From Geminicoccaceae bacterium (lineage in GTDB: Bacteria; Pseudomonadota; Alphaproteobacteria; Geminicoccales; Geminicoccaceae), in contig JANQPX010000053.1 of NCBI GenBank assembly GCA_028285265.1, positions 310,001 through 374,000 of the forward strand: 64,000 nucleotides of DNA, read 5' to 3'. Below the pieces are notes generated by a model. The model was not told where the DNA came from. It worked only from the letters and a program-made list of their open reading frames with translations, and made no database searches. The position numbers and the translations under genes are program-made. Below, piece by piece: positions 26,269 through 35,382 of this stretch (positions within the stretch are counted from its first letter, which is position 1; each line of letters opens with the position of its first letter).

Positions 26269-26293
26269 ATTGGTCTGATCTTTAGATCAATAT
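26269..26293. promoter_or_regulatory. FadR-type operator candidate, copy 2
   Basis: Second copy of the motif at 25290-25314. It contains the palindrome GATCTTTAGATC (26277-26288) and outer arms TATTGGTCT (26268-26276) and AGATCAATA (26284-26292) that pair at 8 of 9 positions. It lies 34 bases upstream of the b561 start codon. Confidence 0.55.
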
Positions 26294-26377
26294 AGCGAGG
26301 ATCGAGGTGATCATCAAGCAAGGCCCGCCCGATGGCCTCGATCGTGCTTGTCACGTCGAACAGCCGGCGCTGAGGGG

Positions 26378-27310
26378 TTAAACCACCGGCGTGATCAGCT
26401 CTTGGCCAGATGCGAATGCGTTGAGATTGGTCAGCATGAGATTGCCCATAGCCACCCGCGTGTCGACCGTACCGCTTGCGATGTGTGGGGTGAGAACCAC
26501 GCGGTCGCTGGCGATCAGTTCGGTCGGGACCACTGGCTCCGCGGCGAAGACATCGAGCGCTGCGCCGGCGATAGCGCCCGTCGATATCGCTTGGACTAAT
26601 GCCGGTTCGTCTACAATCGAGCCCCTGGCCACGTTCACTAGGAGACCGTCGCTGCCGAGAGCACTGAGCACGGTCTCATCGACTATGCGGGTGGTCGAGC
26701 TGCTCGCAGCCGCCGCAATGATCAGGACGTCAACATCGGCCGCAAGGGAGGCCACCGATTGATAGAACGGAAAATCAACATTCGATTGTTCCGCGACGTC
26801 ACAATAGGCGATGTCGACATCGAAGCCACCGAGGCGTTTGGCAATCGCTTTGCCGATCCGTCCAAGGCCGAAAATCCCGAAGCGTAGGGTCGAGAATTTA
26901 CGTCCAAGGCCGAGATTGCCGTTGAGCCAGCTGCCGGATCGTACAAATTGATCGCCGGCAGCAATCTTCCGCGTCAATGCCAGTGTCAGTCCGATGGCGA
27001 GGTCGGCGACATCGTCGGTCAAGACATCCGGCGTATTGCTGACACGGATGCCTCGCGCCTTGGCGAGCTCGAGGTCGACCTTGTCGTATCCAACCCCGTT
27101 GATCGCGACCATCTTGAGGTTGGGCAAGCGCTCGATGACATCGGCGGGTGCGCCCAGATGGCCGCCTGTGACGAGGGCTTTGATGTCGCCAGCAATGGTC
27201 TCAAGCTTGGGATCGCTCATGTCGAAGATGCGGTGAACATCGTAGTCCGTCTCGAGTTGATGCTGGATCTCGGGCAGGAGAGGGCAGCGCAGCAAGACCG
27301 GCAGGGACAT
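26378..27310 (-). CDS. 2-hydroxyacid dehydrogenase, ketogluconate/glyoxylate reductase-like
   Basis: NAD(P)H-dependent dehydrogenase of 310 residues. The Rossmann motif GIFGLGRIGKAIAKRL, the Arg in NVARGSIVDEP, the Glu in DVFAAEPVVP and the catalytic His in LTPHIASGTVDTR are present. Shorter than SerA, it resembles GhrB-type enzymes that reduce glyoxylate, hydroxypyruvate and 2-ketogluconate; 2-ketogluconate to gluconate would fit this island. GGAGAAA precedes the ATG at 27310. It follows the SDR gene after 23 bases and is probably in the same transcript, controlled from the idnO/idnD promoter. Confidence 0.9.
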   Translation of the reverse strand: MSLPVLLRCPLLPEIQHQLETDYDVHRIFDMSDPKLETIAGDIKALVTGGHLGAPADVIERLPNLKMVAINGVGYDKVDLELAKARGIRVSNTPDVLTDDVADLAIGLTLALTRKIAAGDQFVRSGSWLNGNLGLGRKFSTLRFGIFGLGRIGKAIAKRLGGFDVDIAYCDVAEQSNVDFPFYQSVASLAADVDVLIIAAAASSSTTRIVDETVLSALGSDGLLVNVARGSIVDEPALVQAISTGAIAGAALDVFAAEPVVPTELIASDRVVLTPHIASGTVDTRVAMGNLMLTNLNAFASGQELITPVV

Positions 27311-27333
27311 AGGTTTCTCCTTTTTAATGTTCT

Positions 27334-28089
27334 TTAGAGCGTCGCAAGCACGCCGCCGTCGACATAGATCGTCTGGCCATTAATAAAACTGGATGCGTTT
27401 GACGCAAGGAAGATACAAGCGCCTTGAAGTTCTTTGACCTTGCCCCAGCGGCCCGCCGGTGTGCGAGTTTTGAGCCAAGCATCAAACTCGGGATTGTCGA
27501 TGAGGGCTTGATTGAGTGGTGTCTCGAAGTAGCCTGGTCCGATCGCATTGATTTGAAGGCCGTGCCGTGCCCAGTCCGTGCACATTCCTTTGGTTAGGTT
27601 TTTTACAGCCCCTTTTGACGCAGTATAGGGGGCGATTGAGTAGCGCGCGGCCTCGCTTTGCAAGCTTGCAATATTGATGATCTTGCCTTGGCCTCGAGGG
27701 ATCATATGTCGAGCAACCGCTTGACCAACGATGAAGACCCCGTCCAGATTGATGCGCATCAGCTCTTTCCAAGTCTCGAGCGGAAAGTCTTCAAGCGGCT
27801 GTCGGCGTTGGATCCCAGCATTGTTGACCAGGATATCGATGGGTCCTTGCTCAGCCTCGATGCGATCAATCGCGGCGGCCACGTCTGCCTGCTCAGCGAT
27901 GTCGAAGGCATAGCCGATAGCGCCGTCAATCGAAGCCACAGCCGCATCAAGCTTGTCTTGGGACCTGCCATTCAGCACAACCTGGGCTCCCGCGGCGGCG
28001 AGTCCCTCGGCGAGACTAAGGCCAATGCCTTGTGATGAGCCGGTAATGAGGGCTCGCTTGTCACTCAGATCGAAAAGCTCCACTGACAT
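27334..28089 (-). CDS. idnO: Gluconate 5-dehydrogenase-like short-chain dehydrogenase
   Basis: SDR enzyme of 251 residues. It likely reduces 5-keto-D-gluconate to D-gluconate with NAD(P)H (IdnO reaction). Seen are the cofactor motif TGSSQGIG, NNAG near residue 95, and the catalytic Ser, Tyr and Lys in the segment IASLQSEAARYSIAPYTASK. The N terminus FDLSDKRALITGSSQGIGL is typical of gluconate 5-dehydrogenases. The ATG at 28089 has AAGGTGG before it; the open frame upstream is not part of the protein. It is divergent from the IdnD-like gene, with a LacI-type operator midway. Related 2-deoxy-gluconate dehydrogenases cannot be excluded. Confidence 0.85.
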   Translation of the reverse strand: MSVELFDLSDKRALITGSSQGIGLSLAEGLAAAGAQVVLNGRSQDKLDAAVASIDGAIGYAFDIAEQADVAAAIDRIEAEQGPIDILVNNAGIQRRQPLEDFPLETWKELMRINLDGVFIVGQAVARHMIPRGQGKIINIASLQSEAARYSIAPYTASKGAVKNLTKGMCTDWARHGLQINAIGPGYFETPLNQALIDNPEFDAWLKTRTPAGRWGKVKELQGACIFLASNASSFINGQTIYVDGGVLATL

Positions 28090-28143
28090 CCTTCCACCTT
28101 TCTTCATATATTTTTCGCTTGCCAAACTTTGAGACAGCATGCA

Positions 28144-28157
28144 TGTTATCGGTAACA
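28144..28157. promoter_or_regulatory. LacI/GntR-type operator candidate, site B (idnO/idnD)
   Basis: TGTTATCGGTAACA, with arms TGTTA and TAACA and a CG centre, the layout known for the enterobacterial gluconate repressor GntR and IdnR. It lies about 52-55 bases from both divergent start codons, so one bound dimer could repress both the dehydrogenase units. Confidence 0.7.
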
Positions 28158-28208
28158 AATCAAGCTTGCTGTCGTCGCTTAGTGACACTGCCAGGCTGGG
28201 GAGACTTG

Positions 28209-29252
28209 ATGCAAGCCCTTCAAATTCATGGTGCGCAAGACTTGCGCCTTTCTGAGATCGAGCCCAAGCCGCTGGCGCCTGACGAAGTGCGGATCGCCGT
28301 TAAATCGGGCGGTATCTGTGGCTCGGATCTTTCCTACTATTTTAAGGGCCGTGTCGGCGACTTTGCGCTCCAAGAACCCCTTGTTCTCGGCCATGAGGTT
28401 GCGGGCGAAATCGCTGAGGTTGGCGATGCCATCCAGGGACTTGCGCTTGGCGACGCCGTTGCGATCAACCCGGCTCGTCCCTGTTTGGCATGCCCGGATT
28501 GCCTTGGCGGACGGAGCAATCTTTGTCGGAACATGATCTTCTATGGCAGTGCAGCGCGCATGCCTCATGCGCAGGGAGCGTTCAGTGATTTTGTGATCGC
28601 TCGCGCTGATCAATGCCTGCCGATTCCCGAAAACATGGGCTTTCCAATCGCTGCGATGGCTGAGCCACTTGCCGTCGCCCTGCACGCGGTCAGAAGGGCC
28701 GGCGATGTGATGGGAAGGCGCGTCATGATCGCCGGGGCGGGTCCGATCGGGCTGCTCGTAGCCCTTGCAGCAAAGCAGGCGGGCGCTACCGACATTGGGA
28801 TTTTTGATCTGGCCGAGCCTCCGTTGGAAAAGGCGCGTGAGATCGGGGTTGACGCGATTTATCGTGTCGGTGGCGTTGATAACCCGTTAGCGCGGTTTGA
28901 GGCGAATAAGGGCGTCTTTGACGTTGCCTTCGAAGCAACCGGTGCCCTACCAGCATTGGCTTCGCTATTACGCATAACACGTCCGGGGGGGCGCATCGTG
29001 CAGATTGGCATGCTGCCGCCCGGCGACGTAACGCTTGCTGCCAATTTGTTGATGGCACAGGAAATCGATTATCTCGGGTCATTCCGCTTCCATGAAGAAT
29101 ATCAAATGGCTGTCGATTTCTTAGCATCTGGCAAGATCGACGTCCGTCCGCTGATCACTGGCACATACGGCCTAAACGACGCTGATTCTGCCTTCGAAGC
29201 TGCTGCCGACCGAGATCAGCATATCAAAGTCCAATTGAGATTTGAGCGGTGA
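28209..29252 (+). CDS. idnD: L-idonate 5-dehydrogenase-like zinc alcohol dehydrogenase
   Basis: Medium-chain zinc dehydrogenase of 347 residues; oxidises L-idonate to 5-keto-D-gluconate if the assignment is right. Catalytic zinc ligands lie in GGICGSDLSYY and GHEVAG, and the structural zinc cluster is the four Cys of PCLACPDCLGGRSNLC. The nucleotide-binding motif is GAGPIGLLVALAAKQAGA. The ATG at 28209 has GGGGAG before it; upstream frame to 28119 crosses the operator. It ends in a GTGA overlap with a CUT2 ATPase, linking oxidation with uptake. L-idonate rather than sorbitol or threonine specificity is inferred from the H-Y-F-K-G-R-V segment near residue 45 and the neighbours. Confidence 0.84.
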   Translation: MQALQIHGAQDLRLSEIEPKPLAPDEVRIAVKSGGICGSDLSYYFKGRVGDFALQEPLVLGHEVAGEIAEVGDAIQGLALGDAVAINPARPCLACPDCLGGRSNLCRNMIFYGSAARMPHAQGAFSDFVIARADQCLPIPENMGFPIAAMAEPLAVALHAVRRAGDVMGRRVMIAGAGPIGLLVALAAKQAGATDIGIFDLAEPPLEKAREIGVDAIYRVGGVDNPLARFEANKGVFDVAFEATGALPALASLLRITRPGGRIVQIGMLPPGDVTLAANLLMAQEIDYLGSFRFHEEYQMAVDFLASGKIDVRPLITGTYGLNDADSAFEAAADRDQHIKVQLRFER

Positions 29253-30802
29253 CATCGTCACGAGAGCCAGCTGAGGCCGGCTCACCCTTGCTCCTGTTCG
29301 ACAGGGTTAGCAAGCGCTTTGGAGGTACGCTTGCGGTCCACGACGTCACGCTTGATCTTGAGGCCGGAGACATCCTGGCACTTCTTGGCGAGAATGGTGC
29401 AGGCAAATCTACAATGATCAAGATGCTCGCCGGCATCCATCCCATCGATAGCGGTGATATTCTGCTCAATGGAGCTTCGTATCATCACCGGCCGCCGGTG
29501 GCCGGTGAATCTCAGGACGTCGCCTTCATTCATCAGGATCTTGGGCTCATAGAATGGATGACGGTTGCTGAGAATATAGCTCTTGGTCGAGGCTTCGTAC
29601 GAAAGCGAGGTTTCCTGGACTGGAGCGGCATAGGCGACGCCGCGAAGGACGCGCTAGCGCTGGTCGAGCTGAACATTGATCCAGAGACACGTGTGTCCAG
29701 GCTTTCACGCACGGAAAAGTCTCTTGTTGCCATAGCCCGCGCTTTGGCGGTCCAAGCCCGAATCTTGGTGTTGGATGAACCCACCGCCTCGTTACCCCAG
29801 GACGAGGTCGAACGCCTCTTCCATGTTCTACGCCGTCTTAAGGCGCGGAACGTTGGCATGATCTACGTCTCGCACCGCTTGGATGAAGTTTTCGCCCTTG
29901 CCGATCGGGTCGCCGTCCTCCGTGACGGTGAATTGGTTGGCGTTAAACCAACGGCCGAAACCTCACCAGACGATCTCGTAGAGATGATCATCGGACGGAA
30001 GGAGGCGGCTGGCCATTGGCGGGACGCTGTTGTGCATGGCACTCAGCGTTTATCGATCAGCGATTTGAAGACGCGTGGTGCAGGGCCATTGAGTTTCGAT
30101 GTCGCCGCGGGGGAGGCCTTGGCCCTTGTCGGCCTGCGCGGTGCCGGTCAGAGCGACATTGGCAGGGCGATTTTCGGTGTTGAAGACATCGTCGACGGCC
30201 AAATCGCATTGGACGGCGAACCTTTGGACCTATCCTCGCCGGGCGCTGCGATGGCGAGCGGCGTTTCCTTTGTCGCCGGCGATCGAGGAGAGGAGAGTCT
30301 CCTTCCGGGGCGCGAGATCCGTGAGAACTTGTTCGCCAATCCGGGCGCACGAGGGCGCAGAATCGTCGACCTCTTGGCACCGTCTGCCGAGCGCCGTGAG
30401 GCGTCGGAACTTGTGCATCGTTTCGATATCCGCCCGCGTGCAACGGATCGTCTGATCGAAACGCTTTCCGGTGGCAATCAACAAAAGGTGGTGATGGCAC
30501 GCTGGCTCGCTATCGGCGCACCGCTCCTGATCCTGGAAGAACCGACCGCCGGTGTGGATGTCGGCGCCAAAGGGGAGATTTACGCGCTGCTTGCCGAAGC
30601 CCGCCGGGAAGGTGTGGCTGTCCTAATCGTGTCCACTGATTTCGAGGAGGTCGCGAGGATTGCCGATCGCGCGCTCGTTTTTTCACGAGGTGCTGTCGCT
30701 GCTGAACTCGCAGGGGATGACCTGACGCCTGAACGGTTGCTCCACGCCGCCTCGATAAGCGAGATCGAGGACCGGCCCTCGTTAGGCGCCAACAAGGTGT
30801 AA
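29249..30802 (+). CDS. CUT2 sugar ABC transporter ATPase, two-domain (RbsA-like)
   Basis: ATPase of 517 residues with two ABC domains in one chain. Domain 1 has Walker A GENGAGKST, a non-canonical signature LSRTEKSL and Walker B LVLDEPTASL. Domain 2 has a degenerate Walker A (GLRGAGQSD), a normal signature LSGGNQQK and Walker B LILEEPTAG. Such division of labour is usual in CUT2 transporters. The GTG start at 29249 overlaps the stop of the idonate dehydrogenase gene. It works with the permease 5 bases downstream and the binding protein after it. Confidence 0.92.
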   Translation: MTSSREPAEAGSPLLLFDRVSKRFGGTLAVHDVTLDLEAGDILALLGENGAGKSTMIKMLAGIHPIDSGDILLNGASYHHRPPVAGESQDVAFIHQDLGLIEWMTVAENIALGRGFVRKRGFLDWSGIGDAAKDALALVELNIDPETRVSRLSRTEKSLVAIARALAVQARILVLDEPTASLPQDEVERLFHVLRRLKARNVGMIYVSHRLDEVFALADRVAVLRDGELVGVKPTAETSPDDLVEMIIGRKEAAGHWRDAVVHGTQRLSISDLKTRGAGPLSFDVAAGEALALVGLRGAGQSDIGRAIFGVEDIVDGQIALDGEPLDLSSPGAAMASGVSFVAGDRGEESLLPGREIRENLFANPGARGRRIVDLLAPSAERREASELVHRFDIRPRATDRLIETLSGGNQQKVVMARWLAIGAPLLILEEPTAGVDVGAKGEIYALLAEARREGVAVLIVSTDFEEVARIADRALVFSRGAVAAELAGDDLTPERLLHAASISEIEDRPSLGANKV

Positions 30803-30807
30803 CCGTC

Positions 30808-31860
30808 ATGCAATCCTTGAAATCCAATGCCCTGGAGCCGACATCAGCCGATCTCGATGGGCTCCCCTTAGGCACCCGGCTCCTTCAATGGCTTCCTGTT
30901 TACGGTCTTTTGATACTGACCATAGGACTCATCCTTCTTTTCTCGTTTCTTCTTCCCAAGACATTTCCGACCCTGTTGAACCTGCGATCAATCCTTTCGG
31001 ACAAGGCTATCATCGCGATGCTATCGCTTGCTGCGATGATACCGATGGTGACTGGCAAGATCGACTTGACGGTCGGCTATGGCATCGTGCTTTGGCATAT
31101 TCTGGCCATCAGCCTGCAGACCATGTTCGGTATTCCCTGGCCCGTTGCAGTCGTGGTTGTGCTGCTACTCGGCGCGTTTGTGGGGTTCCTCAATGGCCTA
31201 TTGGTGGAGGTCGCGCAGATTGATAGCTTCATCGCGACGCTTGGCACAGGCACGGTACTTTACGCGCTTGCCCTTTGGCACACCGGCGGGCGTCAGGTTG
31301 TCGGCCTGCTGCCGGATGGTTTTCTTGGCCTGAGTGGTACCTTCGTGATGGGCCTCCCGATAACGGCCTTCTATGTGTTGGTCGTTGCCCTCCTTCTCTG
31401 GATCATTCTCGAATACTTGCCGATTGGCCGCTACATGTATGCGATTGGGGCCAATCCTAAGGCAGCGGCATTGAACGGCATTCCTGTTCAGACATTTGTG
31501 ATGTCCGCCTTCATTGCTTCGGGATCCTTGACGGCGCTCACCGGCGTGTTGTTGGCCTCGAAGCTCAGGATTGGCCAGGCGAGCGTTGGCCTCGAATATC
31601 TTTTGCCAGCACTGGTCGGGGCCTTTCTCGGCTCGACCACAATCAAGCCCGGACGTGTCAACGTTTGGGGCACCATCGTTGGCGTAGCCATCTTGGCCGT
31701 TGGCATTTCCGGCATTCAGCAATTTGGGGGCTCGTTCTTCGTCGAGCCTCTGTTCAATGGTGTGACCTTACTGGTTGCCATTGGCATCGCCGGCTACGCC
31801 CAACGCAGACGCGCGGCCGCCAAAGCGGCGCCGCGCTCCGATTCGCCCGGCCAAACGTAG
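30808..31860 (+). CDS. CUT2 sugar ABC transporter permease (RbsC-like)
   Basis: Inner-membrane permease of 350 residues with eight to ten hydrophobic segments. Family landmarks are KIDLTVGYGIVLWHI in the first third, GFLNGLLVEVAQIDSFIATLGTG, and YAIGANPKAAALNGI. Five bases separate it from the ATPase and 30 from the binding protein. The importer belongs to the IdnD-like operon, so it probably carries idonate or a related sugar acid. Confidence 0.92.
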   Translation: MQSLKSNALEPTSADLDGLPLGTRLLQWLPVYGLLILTIGLILLFSFLLPKTFPTLLNLRSILSDKAIIAMLSLAAMIPMVTGKIDLTVGYGIVLWHILAISLQTMFGIPWPVAVVVVLLLGAFVGFLNGLLVEVAQIDSFIATLGTGTVLYALALWHTGGRQVVGLLPDGFLGLSGTFVMGLPITAFYVLVVALLLWIILEYLPIGRYMYAIGANPKAAALNGIPVQTFVMSAFIASGSLTALTGVLLASKLRIGQASVGLEYLLPALVGAFLGSTTIKPGRVNVWGTIVGVAILAVGISGIQQFGGSFFVEPLFNGVTLLVAIGIAGYAQRRRAAAKAAPRSDSPGQT

Positions 31861-31890
31861 ACCAGGCCGGTAAGCATCAGGGAGATGACA

Positions 31891-32997
31891 ATGCTCAATC
31901 GAACTACTGTAGTGACCTCGGTCATGGCGATCGCCGTTGGTGCGATTCTGCCAATGTCAGCATCGCACGCCAATGATCTCACAGAGGCACAGGCGATTGT
32001 CGACAAGCATGCCGGCCGTAAAACGGCGTGGGATGGTCCAACGACTGGCCCTACAGCCGCGGAGGGCAAAACGATTGTCGTATTGGCAGCGGATATGAAG
32101 AATGGTGGCATTCTCGGTGTGACCAAGGGAATCGAAGAAGCCGCCGAGGCGATTGGCTGGGAGATGCGAGTACTTGACGGCGCCGGTTCTATCTCTGGCC
32201 GAACGGCTGCGTTCAACCAAGCCATGGCTTTGAGTCCAGATGGTATCGTTATCAACGGCTTCGATGCTGTTGAACAACAAGCAGGCCTTGACGCTGCTGC
32301 TGAGGCGAACATACCGATGGTGGCATGGCATGCAGCACCTGTTATCGGGCCGGTCGAAGGTACGCCCGTCTTCGCCAATGTCAGCACCGATCCCATGGAA
32401 GTCTCCGCGGCGGCAGCAAGCTGGGCCTATGTCGATGCCGGGGGTGCGCCCAAGGTTGTGATTTTCACAGACAGCACCTATCAGATCGCGATTGCGAAGG
32501 CTGACCGAATGAAGGAGGAGATCGAGAAGCTCGGCGGCGAGGTCTTGGAGTATGTCGACACGCCAATCGCTGACACCTCAACCCGCATGCCTCAGCTGAC
32601 CACGACGCTTCTGCAGCGCCATGGGGAAGCCTGGACACATTCCCTGGCGATCAATGATCTCTATTTCGATTTCATGGGTCCTTCTCTTCAGGCTGCCGGC
32701 ATTTCGGGCGAAGGAACGCCTAAGGCGGTTGCTGCGGGTGACGGCTCGGAGAGTGCTTATCAGCGAATCCGCAGTGCGCAATATCAAGCGGTGACCGTTG
32801 CTGAACCACTTAATCTTCAGGGCTGGCAGCTGGTTGACGAGCTGAACCGTTCGTTCGCAGGTGAAAGCTGGTCCGGCTACGCCTCGCCACTCCATGTGGT
32901 CACGGCCGACAATATCGAATTCGACGGCGGACCGACAAATGTCTTCGACCCCGAGAACGGCTACCGGGACGAATATCGGAAAATCTGGGGCAGGTAG
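31891..32997 (+). CDS. CUT2 sugar-binding periplasmic protein (RbsB-like)
   Basis: Periplasmic binding protein type 1 fold, 368 residues. A Sec signal peptide (TVVTSVMAIAVGAILPMSASHA) precedes the mature protein. The first strand IVVLAADMKNGGILGVTKGIEEAA is typical. I start at the ATG at 31891, six bases after GGAG; an ATG at 31885 directly abuts that ribosome site. It is the last gene of the idnD operon and is followed by two hairpins. It recognises the imported ligand, expected to be a sugar acid from context. Confidence 0.9.
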   Translation: MLNRTTVVTSVMAIAVGAILPMSASHANDLTEAQAIVDKHAGRKTAWDGPTTGPTAAEGKTIVVLAADMKNGGILGVTKGIEEAAEAIGWEMRVLDGAGSISGRTAAFNQAMALSPDGIVINGFDAVEQQAGLDAAAEANIPMVAWHAAPVIGPVEGTPVFANVSTDPMEVSAAAASWAYVDAGGAPKVVIFTDSTYQIAIAKADRMKEEIEKLGGEVLEYVDTPIADTSTRMPQLTTTLLQRHGEAWTHSLAINDLYFDFMGPSLQAAGISGEGTPKAVAAGDGSESAYQRIRSAQYQAVTVAEPLNLQGWQLVDELNRSFAGESWSGYASPLHVVTADNIEFDGGPTNVFDPENGYRDEYRKIWGR

Positions 32998-33011
32998 GGT
33001 GCAGCAAAGGA

Positions 33012-33046
33012 ACGCGGCCGACGTCAGTTGCCGACGCCGGCCGCGT
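33012..33046 (+). terminator. Strong stem-loop after CUT2 binding protein
   Basis: ACGCGGCCG (33012-33020) pairs perfectly with CGGCCGCGT (33038-33046); CGTC and GACG inside extend the stem after one mismatch. It starts 14 bases past the stop codon. A second inverted repeat, AGCCGAT (33053-33059) with ATCGGCT (33072-33078), follows. No long T-run is seen. The pair probably ends or stabilises the idnD operon transcript. Confidence 0.6.
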
Positions 33047-33078
33047 CGCCCTAGCCGATGGGGCTATTGCTATCGGCT

Positions 33079-33411
33079 GAAAGTTTGCGCCTATCGCGAC
33101 GGCTGGGTACGAACGAGGCCATGACTCCTTATCAATCGACTCATCGACGAGCCCCTCATGTTGCCTTGGCATCATCTCCAGGGGCTCTCGACATGGCATG
33201 CGACGTAACGTGACCCCAGATGCGAACGCCGTACCCTTGTCTGGGGTCTTTATGGTCGACTATCCCAGCGTCGCGCCTGTAGAAAACGCTCTAGCACGCA
33301 AGCTGGAAATCGAAGCCTAAGCCGAAACTGAGAGGTTCACGACGATGTTTGACGGCCGCATCTACCAAGTTTTCTCAAAAACCGACGACACCCAGCGCCC
33401 GTAACGAGGAC
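33079..33411. other. Intergenic region before the LacI-type regulator
   Basis: About 330 bases that should hold the promoter of the regulator-gluconolactonase unit. I find no copy of the TGTTAYCGRTAACA motif, no clear promoter boxes and no gene-like frame. Confidence 0.4.
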
Positions 33412-34461
33412 ATGCCACCCAAGCCCACCATGCGCGATGTTGCCCGGATTGCCGGTGTGTCGACCATGACCGTCTCCCGTGTCCTTGCCCAACCGGCCAT
33501 CGTCGCGGAGGCGACGCGCGACCGGGTGCATGAAGCGATTGCCAAGCTTGGCTATGTCCCCGACATGATCGCCAGCAGCCTCTCGAGTCAGAAGAGCGGT
33601 TTCATTGCCGCCATCGTGCCAACCCTGAACAATATCAACTTCGCGCAAACTGCCGAAGGATTGAGCGACACCCTAAAGATGGCGGGGTTCCAGCTTCTCA
33701 TCGGCTACACCAATTACCAGCTCGATGAAGAGGAATCGCTGGTTAAGACGATGCTGGCGCGGCGGCCTGAAGGGATCGTTCTTACCGGCGGTCATCATAC
33801 CAAGGCTACCCAACAATTGCTGCTTGCTGCTGACATTCCGGTCATCGAGATCTGGGATCTGCCCAAGCAGCCGATCGGACATGCGATCGGCTTTTCTAAC
33901 CTGGATGTCGGCATGGCGATGACGTCGCGCCTGATTGAGCGTGGCCATCGCAGGATAGCCTTTCTCGGTCCACCTGAAAGCGAGCCGGGCTTTCGGGACT
34001 TTCGAGGCGACGAACGCCTTGAGGGATATCATCGGGCTCTCAAACAAGCGGATCTGCCAACTGATTTGGTGATTCGGCATGGCTCAGGGCCGGTGTCATT
34101 CACCCATGGCGCAGAGAGCCTGACGGCACTCTTGGAGCATCGCAAGGATGTCGATGCGGTGTTCGCCGTTAGTGACCTCTCAGCCGTCGGTGCCGTGATG
34201 GAATGCCAACGTCGCGGCATTAAAGTGCCCGACGACGTGGCCATTGCAGGCTTTGGCGACTTCGAAATCGGGTCGCATATCATTCCTTCGCTGACAACCG
34301 TTCACATCGATTGCATCGGCATCGGTGAGCGCGCCGGACAACTCTTGCTCGACCTGCTTTCGAGGACGTCCATTGAGTCTGCAGATGAGCATCAGGTCAT
34401 CGACCTTGGCTTCGAGTTGGTCGAGCGGGAGTCCACAGGTATGAGCGCACAACAAACCTAA
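33412..34461 (+). CDS. LacI-family repressor, gluconate-repressor (GntR)-like
   Basis: Regulator of 349 residues. N-terminal helix-turn-helix: MRDVARIAGVSTMTVSRVL, followed by a hinge and a periplasmic-binding-protein-like effector domain. Several segments resemble E. coli GntR: AIGFSNLDVGMAMTSRLIERGHRRIAFLG, ECQRRGIKVPDDVAIAGFGDFEIG and the LGFEL end. This makes TGTTAYCGRTAACA sites found in this window its probable targets, with gluconate or idonate as inducer. The ATG at 33412 is preceded very closely by GAGGA; an ATG at 33430 is possible. It heads a plus-strand unit with gluconolactonase-like, GlcG-like and hydroxyacid dehydrogenase genes. Confidence 0.9.
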   Translation: MPPKPTMRDVARIAGVSTMTVSRVLAQPAIVAEATRDRVHEAIAKLGYVPDMIASSLSSQKSGFIAAIVPTLNNINFAQTAEGLSDTLKMAGFQLLIGYTNYQLDEEESLVKTMLARRPEGIVLTGGHHTKATQQLLLAADIPVIEIWDLPKQPIGHAIGFSNLDVGMAMTSRLIERGHRRIAFLGPPESEPGFRDFRGDERLEGYHRALKQADLPTDLVIRHGSGPVSFTHGAESLTALLEHRKDVDAVFAVSDLSAVGAVMECQRRGIKVPDDVAIAGFGDFEIGSHIIPSLTTVHIDCIGIGERAGQLLLDLLSRTSIESADEHQVIDLGFELVERESTGMSAQQT

Positions 34462-34476
34462 CGAGGCAGTCTTTTC

Positions 34477-35382
34477 ATGGATGACATCGAAGTCTTCGAT
34501 CCCCGCTTTGCAAGCTATGTTATGGGCAACGCGCCGCTTGAAAAGCTCGCCACTGGCTATCGCTGGGTCGAAGGCCCGGTCTGGTTTGGCGATGCGGGCT
34601 GCCTTCTGTTTAGTGACATTCCCAACAACCGCATCATGCGTTGGATCGAAGGTGTAGGCGTGAGTGTCTATCGGGAGCCTTCGAATTTCAGCAATGGGCA
34701 TACCCGAGATCGGCAAGGACGATTGATCTCGTGTGAGCACGGCGCGCGCAGGGTCACGCGTACCGAGTATGACGGCACCATCACGGTGCTCGCCGACGGC
34801 TTTCAAGGCAAGCGCTTGAACTCGCCAAACGACGTCGTGGTCAAATCGGACAGTTCCGTGTGGTTCACGGATCCGCACTACGGCATCATGACCGACTATG
34901 AGGGGTATCGTGCGGCACAAGAGCAGCCCTGCCATGTGTACCGGCTTGACCCCGAACGCGGTGAACTCTCGGTTGTCATCGACGACTTCGATTGTCCCAA
35001 CGGCCTTTGTTTCTCGCCGGATGAGACCCGCCTCTACGTTGCCGAAACCAGCAAGATGTTTGATCCGGAGGCCAACCGGCGCATCCGTGCCTTCGATGTT
35101 GGCGCCGATGGACGCTCCGTCAGCGGCGGCCGAGACTTTTATAAGGTCGAGGCCGGCTGCGCTGACGGCTTCCGTTGTGACAGCGACGGTAATGTCTGGA
35201 CCAGTGCGGGTGATGGTGTTCATTGCGTTGATCCAGACGGCGTGCTTCTGGGGAAAATCCGGGTCCCTGAGACCGTCTCGAACGTCTGTTTCGGCGGCAG
35301 AGCCAAGGCCCGCCTGTTCATGACTGGCACCACCTCGCTGTACAGTATTTTTCTCAATCGCAACGGCGTCCAACAGCCATGA
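34477..35382 (+). CDS. SMP-30/gluconolactonase family lactonase
   Basis: Six-bladed beta-propeller lactonase of 301 residues that hydrolyses sugar lactones to the free acids, for example gluconolactone to gluconate. The metal-binding residues are visible as Glu in GYRWVEGPVW, Asn in KRLNSPNDVVV, Asn in FDCPNGLCFSPDE and Asp in AGCADGFRCD. It lacks a signal peptide and so acts in the cytoplasm. It starts 15 bases after the LacI-type gene and its stop overlaps the start of the next gene (ATGA). It would feed the gluconate/idonate route if lactones are produced upstream. Confidence 0.9.
   Translation: MDDIEVFDPRFASYVMGNAPLEKLATGYRWVEGPVWFGDAGCLLFSDIPNNRIMRWIEGVGVSVYREPSNFSNGHTRDRQGRLISCEHGARRVTRTEYDGTITVLADGFQGKRLNSPNDVVVKSDSSVWFTDPHYGIMTDYEGYRAAQEQPCHVYRLDPERGELSVVIDDFDCPNGLCFSPDETRLYVAETSKMFDPEANRRIRAFDVGADGRSVSGGRDFYKVEAGCADGFRCDSDGNVWTSAGDGVHCVDPDGVLLGKIRVPETVSNVCFGGRAKARLFMTGTTSLYSIFLNRNGVQQP

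Noticed and set aside
28119..28208. N-terminal extension of the idonate dehydrogenase
   Set aside because: The extension would translate the operator region and lacks family similarity; ATG at 28209 has a good ribosome site.
34180..35373. 397-codon open frame on the minus strand
   Set aside because: It lies wholly opposite the LacI-type and lactonase genes, whose protein families are clear; it is a shadow frame caused by codon bias.
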